Below are positions 45,415-57,179 of a DNA stretch of 64,000 bases, piece after piece. Made by a program: the position numbers and the translations under genes. Position 1 is the first letter of the stretch. Every line of letters begins with the position of its first letter. This DNA is from Rhizophagus clarus (lineage: Eukaryota > Glomeromycota > Glomeromycetes > Glomerales > Glomeraceae). Location: NCBI GenBank assembly GCA_015698045.1, contig BLAL01000158.1, positions 524,893 to 588,892 of the forward strand, read 5' to 3'. The notes under the pieces are model-generated. The model saw only the letters and a program-made list of their open reading frames with translations. It was not told the DNA's origin and did not search any database.

Positions 45415-45620
45415 ATATTGAGAATTTGGTAAGAGAAGAGTTTTTTTAATTACTACTTTAACGAAATGTACTAACACTTGTTCTTTTTTTAGACAGGTTC
45501 AAAGCATGGGATTTCAACTGGAGATCAGGGGTGTAGATTTCGGTGGGTATTTTATAACATTTTTTTTTTTAAATCTTTTTTTTTTTAATGTACTATTACT
45601 AACAGTTCGTTTCTTTGGAA
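45415..45620 (+). other. Isolated intron/microexon unit (array G remnant)
   Basis: GTAAGAGAAG, then ATGTACTAACACTTG, then TTCTTTTTTTAG, precede a block of about 50 nt, ACAGGTTCAAAGCATGGGAT to GTAGATTTCG, before GTGGGTATT. A second branch-like TTACTAACAGTTCG follows. It looks like a stranded unit of the arrays at 24-38 kb. Confidence 0.45.
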
Positions 45621-46366
45621 TTTTTCTATTTTGTAAATTATACTAGTAGTTTATGTATTATTATTTAGCCGTATAATAAAATAATTTATTGGCATTTTAA
45701 AATATATTAATCATGTTCTGTCAATCTTTACAAAATTGTGAAAATTATCATAAAATGGTTTTAAATACATTGTCAGGATGACATATTTTATGATGTTCTG
45801 GTAAGCATCGGAAATGGGTTCTAATGTGGTTTTCAAAATGATTTTTTATTATGTAAAATGTCTTTACAACCATATTAAAATTCGAATTTTAAGTACATTT
45901 ATGATATCATAAAAGTATCATACGATATCTTGAAAAAATTGCCTTGTCCAGTAAAAGTAGTCTCATTTTATTTACGAATGTATATTTTAATATACAGTAT
46001 TTGAAATGTATTAGAGACATTATTCTATTCAATACATTTACTAAATTTTATCGACATGGTTAATAAATTTTTAAAATCGGAACGACTTTAATAATAATTC
46101 GTGACGATTTATCGGTAAATTGATCCACGATCGGTAGACGATTATTTGCATGATATGTTTACTATTCGGACACAATTCAATACATTTCAGCAAAGAATAA
46201 ATTATATATATATTAAGCAAAATTATTGATATGAACTTTATTTATGATTAAAAGTGTTAATAATAAAAGTATTAATAATGTAAATGTTAAGTATAATTAC
46301 TAAATTATAGCTCTTCTATGCTAAATATTTACTATAAACTATTGATCGAATAAAAAAATCAAAGCG

Positions 46367-46521
46367 CTATAACATTATAAGACCATCAAGTTTCCACGAA
46401 TATTTATTTTCTATCCCTTTTGTTCTTAGAGTATTAAAAATCTTCCAGAACCTTAAAGTATTATCGTCACCACCAGCTCCAGCTACAATGTCCTCTCCAT
46501 TTGGAGAAATATAAAAATAAA
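46367..46521 (-). pseudogene. CDC20/CDH1-family last WD40 repeat, fragment
   Basis: The minus strand reads HVLYFYISPNGEDIVAGAGG then DDNTLRFWKIFNTL. It parallels [20 protein letters not shown] then [12 protein letters not shown] of the complete gene at 12358-14441. It has no IR tail and ends ENKYSWKLDGLIML. No upstream WD repeats were found nearby. It is an isolated 3' gene fragment of a CDC20-type paralogue. Confidence 0.75.
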
Positions 46522-46620
46522 GGACGTGATAAAAATGTAAAATGATACATAATAAAAATATATTATATAAAATTTATAATAACGCTTCTCACTAGCCTCC
46601 TTAATTTTCAATCTTCTTAG

Positions 46621-48454
46621 TTACTTTTTTTTATGCTTTCTTTGCTCTCTTTCATCATTATCATTCTTTTCGTCATCATCTTCGGGAAATGACCTTGCAG
46701 CACTTATGTAATAATGAGACAGCTCCATTGATCTTGTAACATCTATTTTATCAGTACAAGCAAAGTCCAAATTTATTGTGTATAAATCTGTATTTGCCAT
46801 AAAAAAGTTGCGACGAGCTGTCTTGTCATCATCCACCTCCTCACTTAAACATCTAATCCCGTAAATAATAACATTTTGGAGCGCTCTTTCCATTTCTTCT
46901 GATAGTTCATTTGAAACACATGTCAACCACTGATGAAATATAGTTGAAACTGAAACTTTAGATTTTAACTGGGAAATATTATCGTTAGTGCAACTATTCT
47001 GATATGCGAAACCTATATTCGACCATAATTCGCTCCTCCATCCATCAAAAACTTTTCGAAAATGTTTGCCCATAAAACTAATTTTTTGTTTGTTTTCTTT
47101 CTTCTTAGAAAAATGCGGAAATAATTTACTAATTATATCTTCTATCATTGAATTTCTAGAAGAATGATCAAGGTGTCGAGTACGAAGGAATAGTGCTCTT
47201 AATTCAACGTAAATGATATCTAAGATCCATTTTGGGAGAGAACTATAATTATTTTCTAATATTTCACTCATCTGTTTTTGACTATATTCGCGACTGGTTT
47301 TAGGTTCCGTATATTTATCTGGAACATTCGCGTTGGGTCTTGGGGAAGGACTTCTGGGGTAGTGACGTTCTCTAGTAAAATATTGAGACGGCAACTCCAA
47401 ATTGTTATTTATGAGTTGTCGTTCAAAATTATCCCTATAATAAAAATAAATGGGCTCAGAACATATGAATTATAAATATTACAGATTTACTATATATATT
47501 TACATTGGAGTGCGGCTCTTCAAAGGCGGAGAACGCAGCGGGGAATGTGGTGACGTCGCCGGAGAGGATTCCAGTGATGTTATTGTTGATATGGGACTTT
47601 GACTTTTCCTGTATTTCTCGGTCATAAAATTGATATAATCGGGTAAAATTAGGCCGAATTCATCCGCTATTTTCTTCTTAGTTTTATAGGGATCCGGAGA
47701 TATATTTATTATTTCCTCAATTCTCAAGAACTCCTCTTTTAGCATTTTGTCTACAATTATTAAATATCAAGGTAAGTGAACTATTCATATCACAAAAAGA
47801 AAGAATAATGAATTTCAATTATAGGTCACCTATTTTTTCTTCATCATCAATTTGTTGAGGAGGTTGAGGTGGTAATTGAGGTAAGTATTGTTGAGGTTGT
47901 TGAGAAGGTGATTGCGACCATTGGTATTCATGATGTGGCCATTGACGTTGCTGATTTTGTTGAGGTTGTTGAGGTTGTTGAGGCCATTGAGGTAGAGGTG
48001 GTTGCGGCCATTGAGGTTGAGATTGTTGAGGTTGTTGAGGCCATTGAGATTGAGGTGGTTGCGGCCATTGAAATTGAGATTGTTGAGGTTGTTGAGGCCA
48101 TTGAGATTGAGGTGGTTGCGACCATTGAAATTGATGAGGTTGACATTGTTGAGGTTGTTGAGGCCATTGAGATTGAGGTGGTTGCGGCCATTGAAATTGA
48201 AATTGTTGAGGTTGTCGCGGCCACTGAAGTAGAGTTTGGGGTTGAGATTGTTGCGGTTGTTGAGATTGAGGTTGTTGCGGTTGATGAGATTGAGGTTGTT
48301 GCGGTTGTTGAGATTGGGGTTGTTGCAGCTGTTGAGGTTGTTGCGGCCATTGAGACTGAGGTTGTTGATATTGCGGTTGCGATGGCTGCCAATGTTTAAT
48401 AAGAGAACCTTTTTTACGAATTCCTTGTTCTTTATCAAGATCTTGAGAAGACAT
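46621..48454 (-). CDS. Q/P-rich repeat protein of unknown function
   Basis: Three exons, 48454-47830, 47750-47504 and 47434-46621, join in frame to about 561 residues without a stop. After MSSQDLDKEQGIRKKGSLIK, residues about 25-190 consist of QWPQQPQQ / QPPQSQ repeats. Exon 2 has MLKEEFLRIEEIINISPDPY and an S/P-rich part (ATSPHSPLRSPPLKSRTP). The C-terminal half has an ordered, helical look: LPKWILDIIYVELRALFLRT, FMGKHFRKVFDGWRSELWSN, IFHQWLTCVSNELSEEMERA. It ends in an acidic then basic tail (EDDDEKNDNDEREQRKHKKK). I do not recognise the family. An N-terminal paralogue lies at 45027. Long Q/P tracts suggest phase-separating or transcription-related roles, but this is only compositional. Confidence 0.75.
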
Positions 48455-48529
48455 TTTAATGATATCTCAATATAAAAAAAAAAGAAATAATTGAATAAAA
48501 AAAAAAAAAAATTTTTTTTATCCCCTTTT

Positions 48530-48890
48530 TTTTTGCGTTGATCTTACCACATCATGATCGAAAAAAATTAATCTTTTTCTTGCATCGTAATTATATCTAT
48601 GATTAATATGGTTAATTACGAAAAGAAAAAAAATTCTTTTTGCCATTGATCTTATTACATCATATGATACAGATTTTTTTAAGGAAAAAAATATGATTAA
48701 TATAATGATGGATATTGTGATTAAATCATGGCCAAGTAAAATTAATATTTTTCTCACATTGTTACGATTAATTTCGAAAATAAGTTTCTTTTTTACCATT
48801 GATCTCAATAGATTTTCTAAGGAAAAAAATTTGATTAATATAATGACGGACATTGTGATTATCGAGTAAAAATTAATCTTTTTTTCAATT
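48530..48890. repeat. Tandem repeats upstream of the Q/P-rich gene
   Basis: CATTGATCTTA.CACATCAT, AAGGAAAAAAATATGATTAA and TATAATGATGGATATTGTGA recur two to three times with a spacing of roughly 120-150 bp. The first block is also upstream of the truncated copy at 45027-45194. Confidence 0.7.
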
Positions 48891-50571
48891 TTTTTCTTTT
48901 TTTTAAAAATTCTATATCGTGGTTATACCTATTACCAAAAAAAACTTTTTCTGCAAAAAAAGTTGTTTGCATTGATATCATAATACTACGAGTTATCTTT
49001 TCCTTGAACCTTCTCAAACATCTTAAGTCGTATAATTAATAATTAACCTCTCCTATAAACAGAGAGCAACTTACTTTAATATAAACACGAATACAAAATA
49101 CGTTAGTAATGAGAACGAAAAATAAATTCTTTAGGAAAAAGAGATTATTTAAAGCACTGAACTGAAAGGAATGATTCCTAGGATAGCAAGTGATTTGAAC
49201 TAAGCCAAAGTTAGAAACAAGATAGTTTCGGTATCTTCAGGCGGTATGGATGAAGACAATTCACGTATTAGCCCTTGTTCTACAATTGATTTTTATCAAA
49301 CTCGCTCTACATTGATTATTTCAGTTCTGTCTCAACCGATCTCCGGGGAAGAAGCAAAGTAGAAATCAAAGAATGGGAATCATGTATGGAAAAGGAACAT
49401 CTTAAAAAGAAAGAGGCAACGGTTCTGCGAGTTAGAAATATCTGAGTAGATGATTCATGCTGAAGCTTCTCTTCTCTCATTTCATCACTGATGCTTTTTC
49501 TTATGCGCCTTATCCAAGAAAGCATCCATTTCCCTTTCCTTCGATGACTTGGTATTCTTGAACTGGTCTTATGCGCATATACTGTATAAAACTTCTGGTC
49601 AAATGATCGTAGCATTGCTTTAAATTCCTAATTAGCTAATTACACATGTGCATATTGCATATTTTACCAAATTCTGTAGACCAATAAAAATCACAGTTTT
49701 GCACTGAGATTATCATTTAATCTCATTTGGATAAATTGTTTGTACTTGGCGTGAAGAACAGGTTATACTGTACTAATTAAACTGGCTGGTACTTACAAAA
49801 AAGAGATCTTTTTTCTGTTTTTTTTCTAATTATTATGCTTTTTTATTTCTATCTAAGGCTGTGTTTTATTGTGCCATTGATTTACTTATTATATGGCTAT
49901 ATTTATTTCACCATCAATCATCGCTTTGTGTAAAGCTATAGTTTGTGGTTGTGCAAATTTCCCACTGGCGCTTTCCCGGGTGTTTAATAGAATAATTGGT
50001 CGGCAAGTCATGTATAATGTATATTGATATAAAAGAATTTATTTTTTAGTTGTCTTTCCGGCGCAGATTACTAATGTATATTAATTTAATTGATGGTGTG
50101 TGACTAAACAAATATTGACGACAACTTTTCAAATAAAAAGGTATCCGTAATTAGACAACTAAACAGGAACATCTCAGTGCTAGGATAAGCCTTGTTTAGA
50201 ATAAGCCCAGCAATTCCGTACTGAGATTTTCGAATGATGTTTCCCATTTAGGATAGGCCCAACACTTCGCTAGTTGTATATAAATACCCCTAATTTTTCA
50301 AGAAAAATAACGATTTCCCTTAATAACTTATTTTCACGTTCCTATTTTTTTTTTTAAAAAAAAAAGAAATAAAAATTTTAGAAAAAATCTTATTCCCACG
50401 TCCTTTTTTTTTTAAATAAATATGATTAAAAAAAAAAAATTTTCTCCTCCTACCCGAAAGAACTTCGTTTTATCAAAAAAAAAAAAAAGAATTTTCTCCT
50501 CCTACCTTTAAGTTTTATCAAAAAAAAAGTTCATACTCTTCCTTTTTAAAATAACGTGTCTTAATTTTAAT
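48891..50571. other. Unassigned gap with a less AT-rich island
   Basis: The island 49190-49620 is less AT-rich than its surroundings and contains a 99-codon minus-strand frame (49615-49316), rich in R and S, without recognisable features. A plus-strand stretch ending SVLSQPISGEEAK could be an old gene fragment. Runs of A and T at 50350-50530 precede the next gene. Confidence 0.35.
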
Positions 50572-51421
50572 ATGCCCGATAACATTGATAACACTACTAT
50601 TATCGACAATAATAATGAAGTTAGCGATGATTTTTATATAATTGATAACCCGAACGCGATTAAAGATATATTAAGTATATCTGTTAATCATTCTATAACA
50701 ATAAAGAATAATTCTAGTACAATTCAAATGTTAATTACAATACTCCAAGGTAAGTTAACACTATGTTTTTTTGGGTGCATTGATGCTGTATATGGCTCTA
50801 TCAGGTTACTGATACTGTATGTTTTGATACTGACTAACAATATAAGAACGACTTACTTCTGCTTCATCTACTATCTCTCCTCCTATTGTCTCTACTTCTC
50901 CTCTTAATGTCTCTGCTATTGCCTCTCCTTCTCCTCCGGTCTCAACATACGGATCCTTGTCGGATTCAATTTCATCTTTAAGCTCTTCGCTACCCTTAGA
51001 CTCTTCAGTAACCTCATCATCAATAACTCCCTTAACGACTTTAATTTCGTCGATCTCACCAATTTCCTCGATCTCCCCAATTTCCTCGAACCCGCCAATT
51101 TCTTTGAACCCGGCTCCCGGTTCAAATTTAAATTTTATATGCACGTCGGAGGGGGTCGCTTTATCTAGCAGGACAAATTGGATTGCGCCTATCGGCTCAT
51201 ATAAAGATCCGTGTTACTTATGTGAATATTACGGGCATGGTTTTAATACCTGCCCGAATATTCAGCAAAATTACCGGGGAAGATGCTGCAGGTGTTGAGT
51301 CAGTCCGCACGAGTCAAAAGATTGCCATTTACGAAAAGGTGAAAAGGTACCTATTCCATTTAAAAAGAATTTTTTAAAGCCGGCCGATTTAATCAAATTT
51401 TTTGGAAGAATTGAGGAATAG
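50572..51421 (+). CDS. Zinc-knuckle protein gene with one nonsense codon
   Basis: Two exons, 50572-50749 and 50847 onward, are joined by GTAAGT...ATAAG in frame. Exon 1 starts MPDNIDNTTIIDNNNEVSDD. Exon 2 is S/P-rich with repeats of SPISSISPIS, then PCYLCEYYGHGFNTCPNIQQ, NYRGRCCRC, then TGA at 51296-51298. Past this TGA the same frame continues VSPHESKDCHLRKGEK and then 40-odd residues to TAG at 51421. The related gene at 28460-30708 has W at this position (CIKCWKS), so TGG probably mutated to TGA. Two knuckles would be CX2CX4HX4C-like and CX2C...HX4C. The truncated product keeps only the first one. Nucleic-acid binding is likely by family; the native role is unknown. Confidence 0.65.
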
Positions 51422-51439
51422 GTTTTTTTTTTAATTCAT

Positions 51440-51600
51440 TTCTGGTCGCCTTGGTGGCGAATTTTTTATTCTATGTAGTTTGTTTGGTCCGCCTGGTGGC
51501 GGGTTTTTTTCCTGGTTCGTCTGGTGACGAGTTTTTTTCTGGTTCGCCTTGTGGCGTAAAGGTTTCTGGTTCGCCTGGTGGCGTGTTCTTTTTTTGTTTT
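51440..51600. repeat. Array of short hairpins each followed by a T run
   Basis: Five imperfect copies of TGGTTCGCCTGGTGGCG occur, each holding CGCC, TGGT and GGCG, a stem-loop followed by 3-8 T. It begins about 25 bp after the end of the zinc-knuckle gene frame. It resembles tandem terminator hairpins, but such terminators are not known for RNA polymerase II. Confidence 0.8.
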
Positions 51601-51959
51601 GATATTTTTTTATAATAATAATAAATAATAATGCATTTTATCAATCACACTGGCACTAAATAAAATTTATTAAGACATTTTTTTGAATATTATCTTGAAT
51701 GCCAAATTGATATGATGATAATGTTAAATTCATATTGCAGAAAATATAAAAAAAAATTGTTCAATATGGAAGTCAGTAATTTGATGGCTGTTTAAAAATC
51801 TAAGGTTTCTGTTAAGATTGTTTGTTTCTTTACTATAAAAATGCTGATCAATAACTTTTAGTTCAGTAAAATTATTAATTTGTATAATAAATTCCTTTTA
51901 TTCAGCAATAAATTTGAAGTTCAAATAATTTTGACATTTAATTTTAATTTATAAATATC

Positions 51960-52270
51960 CAGATGTTCAAAGCACGCCTTAGCAAATTTTTGCCAATTGT
52001 CATACAACTGAAATTTAACGCGTCTACTGGATTTTCTACAGATTCTACCCAATCACGATGTTGTCGTAAAAAATTTTTAATATAAAAAATGCTTGCTCGA
52101 TCTGTAAGCAATAAATTTTTAAATAATGGAAGATTAAATTCTTACGGGATTATAATCGGGAGAATAAGATGGCAAAAACTCAAGTCGTATTCCTTTCTCC
52201 TCACAAATATTCCGCAAACGCTGACTTTTATGTATAGATACATTATCTAAGATTAAAACGCTATACTAGT
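51960..52270 (-). pseudogene. Tc1/mariner-type (DDE_3) transposase fragment
   Basis: The minus strand reads SVLILDNVSIHKSQRLRNIC then EEKGIRLEFLPSYSPDYNPV. This gives the second aspartate (LDN..IH) and the YSPD.NP motif of Tc1/mariner and related DDE transposases. Stops and a frameshift follow, with FLRQHRDWVESVENPVDALN in another frame. The N-terminal part is missing. Confidence 0.75.
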
Positions 52271-52541
52271 TATTTAACTAAATAAAATATTAAATAAAAA
52301 TATTTATTATAGTCTATGTGGTTTTATATTTCGCTTCGAAAAATGGTAAACAAGTTGGGAAGAAAAAGAGATGGTTAACGCGGCACAATAAAAATCAATA
52401 AAATCTACGTACAATGCGAAATCAGGTCACATGAATTATTAGCAGAGTGGTGGCGCTATGATATATTGTAATCTTTATTATCATAAAGGAATAAAAAACA
52501 TATCAATGTTATCACGGTCTTTTATGTGATATGTACTGTAT

Positions 52542-54111
52542 TTATGAAAAAAGATGGAGTTTTAAAGAGCTAGCAATGTTTCTTCCGCTACGGGAAGGAA
52601 TTTCTAGATCTTCTGTAATAACATCTAACTCCTTAACCTTTTCTTTGATATTTGCGCTTTCAGTTTCAACCCAGACTATTTTGAAGCATTTTCTGGAGAA
52701 TTCTATTAATTTATCTAGTGAAGTTTCCGATAATTTTGTAAAATCGATGGCTGAAACGTATCGGCTTAAGATTCTCTTTAAAACCACCTCACGTGATATG
52801 AAATTGTTTACTTCCTCGTCGGTAGGATCTGAACTTTCCGTATATCCACTTTAATAGAAAAAAATTTAAATCATTAAATCATTGTAATAAAACAACAACA
52901 TAACGATATGAACGTATCGATCACCTTTCTACAATTTGTCGAAATTCTTTTACTAATGTTGAAAGTACATTTTTCAATTGATATCGATAGTCGGAAAATG
53001 ATTTACGATATCGTTCGTTAATTGACTTCGCCACGCTTTGATAAGCATCATGCCCAAAAATTTTTTGTGTTATTTTATCAAACGCATGATCGGGCGGATT
53101 TCTAGTTCGCAAAAAAAGGCATTTCATTTCTTCGTCAATAAGACGATAATTATCCTAAACAGTAATAATATCAATAATACATAATACATCAGTAATTCTG
53201 TGTAATAACGATTGTTCTTAATTGGTAAGAATGTAACAACCAAAATAAGAAATGGATTTTACGTTGTCAGATGGTGACGAAGTCGAGGTGGTTAGTGGCA
53301 AATTTGTTGATGGCTGCTTCGTCGAGGCATCAAGCATTTTGTTTGCCAGATGTAGTACACTTGGATGTAAGACCAACCAATTGCAAATTTGCAATTGATT
53401 GGTCATTGCGCCAAATTGAACCGGAATTTCTTCTTCACTCTCTAGAAGTAATATTAAATGAGAATAAAATTATATTCATTAATTATGTTCAGATTTTATG
53501 TTTTTACCGCTTTCATCATTTTCATTTTCTTCTTGTTCTTTATCTTTCTCTCTCCTATCCCTCTCTCTTCTCTCTTTCTCTCTTCTCTCTTTCTCTCTTC
53601 TCTCTTTCTCTCTTCTTTCTTTCTCTCTTCTCTCTTTATCTCTCCTCTCCATCTCTTTCTTCTCATTTTCTCTTCTTTCTTTTTCAATATTTCTTTCTTC
53701 TTGCTCTGGAAGCATATCTTCATTATAACGAAGTAAATTTAGTTTTAAATAAATTCGCAGAAATATCATTTCAATTGAATAATAAAACAATTATTATAAC
53801 GTATTTACCCAAAATAATTCTTTCAATATCATCATCTTGTCTATTATTACCTTCTCCAATATCTACATCTTGTCCATGTAAATTATCTTGTTCATGTTCA
53901 CTTCCTTCCTCTCTCCTTTCATCTCTTTCCTTATTATAATCACGTGAAGAGTTGGCAACATATGTACGAATAGTTTTTGTAGTCTTTGCAGCTTTTGTTG
54001 CCTTGTCTTTTAGGTATCATTATAATAGTATTAGGCGCAATTACTATATAAATTTTAAATCAAAAATATAATATTATTACCTTTTTCTGTTACTCCTCTG
54101 CGTTTAGTCAT
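52542..54111 (-). CDS. Coiled-coil protein with KERRE repeats, unknown function
   Basis: Six exons, 54111-54081, 54006-53809, 53705-53508, 53441-53263, 53154-52925 and 52848-52542, join in frame to about 380 residues without a stop. The start is MTKRRGVTEK. Exon 3 is a charged helix of KERREKERRE repeats (about residues 78-140). Then EEIPVQFGAMTNQLQICNWL, a degenerate S/T linker, NYRLIDEEMKCLFLRTRNPP, DAYQSVAKSINERYRKSFSD and YQLKNVLSTLVKEFRQIVER. The last exon has LDKLIEFSRKCFKIVWVETE. All junctions use GT-AG. I do not recognise the family. The arrangement of low-complexity N-terminus and ordered C-terminus recalls the Q/P-rich gene nearby, but no sequence similarity is evident. Confidence 0.75.
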
Positions 54112-54239
54112 GATAAACAAACAAGATGGTACTTATCGGTATTGTGCTAGTAGCAACGTAAAGAAATAGGTGATTCGTCACGTAAAGAAATAGGTGATTC
54201 CTGACGAAACGAATACAGCATCATCTTTATTTATTTATA

Positions 54240-56440
54240 GAGATTTCTCCTAATATTAAGAAAAAATTACATCGTGACCGCAGCACATAAAAGGAAATTG
54301 GGTTAGCATTCTCGAAAAAAACGTTCATGGTTACATTAAATCTTGGATAGTTGATCGGAAGAATTTGTTAATGGTTACATCGATTCTTTATGACGAAAAT
54401 TTTGGGAAAATTTGACGTCTTAACGGTTACATGTAAAGAAATTATATATGAGTATCGTAACTGTAGGACATAAACGGAAATTTGGCCAACAAAATTTTCA
54501 AATTATTGGAATAATTGATCGGGAAAATCCTTAATGGGTATATTAGCTCTTTGTCCACAGAACATTAATGGTAATTTCGAGCAATATTAACGGTTACAAG
54601 TAAAGAAACTTTATATGAATATCGTGATTGCAGGACATAAACGGATTTTCGGGATAATTGATCAGGAGAAAAATTTGTTAATGGTTACATAATCAGGGTT
54701 GAAGAATTATACTGTACGTACTATATTATGCTGTCCTAATACTTAAATAGAGTACATTTTTTCATATGTTTAATATATTATATATTTATTTTAATAATTA
54801 GGATTGTTCTTTTAATCTAATCTAAATAGAAAAATATTATATTAAATATTTAACAGTGCAATATTAATGCAATGTTTACAGTACATTGATGAAATTTTGG
54901 GCAATGGAAAAATTGCGGTTATATGTAAGGTGATCGCAGGACATAAATAGAAATTTAGATCAAAAAATTGGTCAGAAAAATTTTGTCAACAGTTCTGTTG
55001 ATTCTTTATCTGCAAAAGATCTTTATTTGCAGCACATTGGTGGAATCTAGGGTAATGATCTGAAAAATTTGACATGAATATCGTGGTCGCAATAAATAAT
55101 AGAAATTTAGATCAATAATTGATCGGAAAAAATTATTAATGGTTACATTGATTTTTTATCTGCAGCGCATTGATAGAATTCAGGGGTAATCTGAAAAATT
55201 TGACATGAATATCGTGATCGCAAGACATAAACGGATTTTCGGGATAATTGATCAGGAGAAAAAATTTGTTAATGTTTACATAATCAGGGTTGAAGAATTA
55301 TACTGTACGTACTATATTACTATGCTGTCCTAATACTTAAATAGAGTACATTTTTTCATATGTTTAATATATTATATATTTATTTTAATAATTAGGATTG
55401 ATAATAAATTATTAACTATTCTTTTAATCTTAATAGAAAAAATATTATATTAAATATTTAACAGTACAATATTAGTGCAATGTATACAGTAAATTGATGA
55501 AATTTTGGGAAATGGAAAAATTGCGGTTACATGTAAGGTGATCGCAGGACATGAACAGAAATTTAGATCAACAAATTGATCAGAAAAAAATTTTGTCAAC
55601 AGTTCTGTTGATTCTTTATCTGCAAAAGATCTTTATCTGCAGCACATTTGTGGAATCTAGGGTAATGATCTGAAAAATTTGGCATGAATATCGTGGTCGC
55701 AATAAATAAATAGAAATTTAGATCAATAATTGACCGGAAAAAATTGTTAATGATTACATTGATTTTTTATCTGCAGCGCATTGATAGAATTCAGGGGTAA
55801 TCTGAAAAATTTGACGTGAATATCGTGATCGCAGGACATAAACGGATTTTCGGGATAATTGATCAGGAGAAAATTTGTTAATGGTTACATAATCAGGGTT
55901 GAAGAATTATACTGTACGTACTATATTATGCTGTCCTAATACTTAAATAGAGTACATTTTTTCATAAGTTTAATATATTATATATTTATTTAATAATTAG
56001 GATTGATAATAAATTATTAACTATTCTTTTAATCTTAATAGAAAAAATATTATATTAAATATTTAACAGTGCAATATTAGTGCAATGTAAAGTAAATTGA
56101 TGAAATTTTGGGAAATGGAAAAATTGCGGTTACATGTAAGGTGATCGCAGGACATGAACAGAAATTTAGATCAAAAATTGATCGGAAAAAAATTTTGTCA
56201 ACAGTTCTGTTGATTCTTTATCTGCAAAAGATCTTTATCTGCAGCACATTGGTGGAATCTAGGGTAATGATCTGAAAAATTTGACATGAATATCGTGGTC
56301 GCGATAAATAAATGGAAATTTAGATCAATAATTGATCAGGAAAAAAAATTGTTAATGGTTACATTGATTTTTATCTGCAGCGCATTGACAGAATTTGTTA
56401 CATTAGTTCTCTATCTCGGAATTATGTAATGAAGTTTTAA
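54240..56440. repeat. About 600-bp tandem repeat, three copies
   Basis: AATCAGGGTTGAAGAATTAT then ACTGTACGTACTATATTA occurs at 54691, 55282 and 55891. Each copy also contains TTGCGGTTACATGTAAGGTG, ATCGCAGGACAT.AACAGAAA, GTCAACAGTTCTGTTGATTC and TCTGCAGCGCATTGATAGAA. Shorter diverged sub-units (AATATCGTG.TCGCAGGACA, TAAACGGAAATTT) start near 54270. No coding frame is seen. Confidence 0.93.
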
Positions 56441-56663
56441 AAAAAACTTTTCAAGTTGTTGACCCAAATTTCCTTTTATATAGTGCAGTCATGATATCAC
56501 AGTCGTAATATTATAAAAAAATTTACTTTGTGCTTTTTTCCCAAAGAATTCAATTGATATTTTTTTTAAAGTTTGACTGTCCATATCTTATCAGTTACAT
56601 ATAAAAATACCACATCTCAGATCAGAGTTTTTAGATTTCTAATAAAAAAAAGATAGAAAGAAA

Positions 56664-56932
56664 ATGTCCTCTCCCAAACCTAGTAGAGAAGAAACAGGTA
56701 TAAAAAAAAATACCTGGTATATTAATTCATTAAATAACGTATGATAATATTCAAATAGTTTCTTTCATATATAGATAATATGATATTGATCTCGCTAGAC
56801 GATCTAATAAAAGAACAAACCCGATCGAACGATCTTCTCCAGACCAACATTAAAAAGAAACGGAAACGTCCGTCTCGTAACAACCGAGCGAAGACCATGG
56901 GAGACTGGGCTCGGATGGTGAAAAAAGTATGA
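56664..56932 (+). CDS. Small basic protein, two exons
   Basis: 56664-56697 and 56775-56932 join in frame (donor GTATAA, acceptor ATATAG) to about 63 residues. MSSPKPSREETD is followed by NMILISLDDLIKEQTRSNDL and a basic C-terminus (IKKKRKRPSRNNRAKTMGDW, ARMVKK). The final GTATGA could be a further donor instead of the end, so the gene may be longer. It sits in the unique segment between two blocks of the same repeat in opposite orientations. No family is recognised. Confidence 0.4.
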
Positions 56933-57179
56933 TCATTTGATTCTTTAATATTTTGTGATAATTTGAAATATTTAACACTTTAAAATTATTTGTTAGAATT
57001 GATATTGCCATTATATGAAATTAATATCTCATTAATATTATATCCACCTTCTTTTCAATTTATTTCAATAAAAAAATAAATCTTATGTAATTTTATAATT
57101 GTATATATCCGTAAAGCTCACAACTAGTGATTTTATCATAATAATTGATTGTAATAATTTAAAATCATAAAAATCAAAA
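56933..57179. other. AT-rich spacer
   Basis: A short AT-rich stretch between the small gene and the inverted repeat block. No gene is seen. Confidence 0.4.

Noticed and set aside
47869..48475. Several long frames opposite or out of frame with the Q/P-rich gene
   Set aside because: They are shadows of the CAA/CCA repeat. The minus-strand frame alone joins to two further exons with proper phases.
49316..49615. 99-codon minus-strand frame in a less AT-rich island
   Set aside because: No recognisable domain, no supporting exon structure and R/S-biased composition. Kept only as an unassigned note.
51440..51600. Bacterial-type intrinsic terminators, implying recent bacterial DNA
   Set aside because: The surrounding genes have spliceosomal introns and fungal-type composition. 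A repeated hairpin with T runs is a simpler reading.
53271..53939. 222-codon plus-strand frame rich in S, L and F
   Set aside because: It is the antisense of the KERRE-repeat exon and neighbouring introns of the six-exon minus-strand gene.
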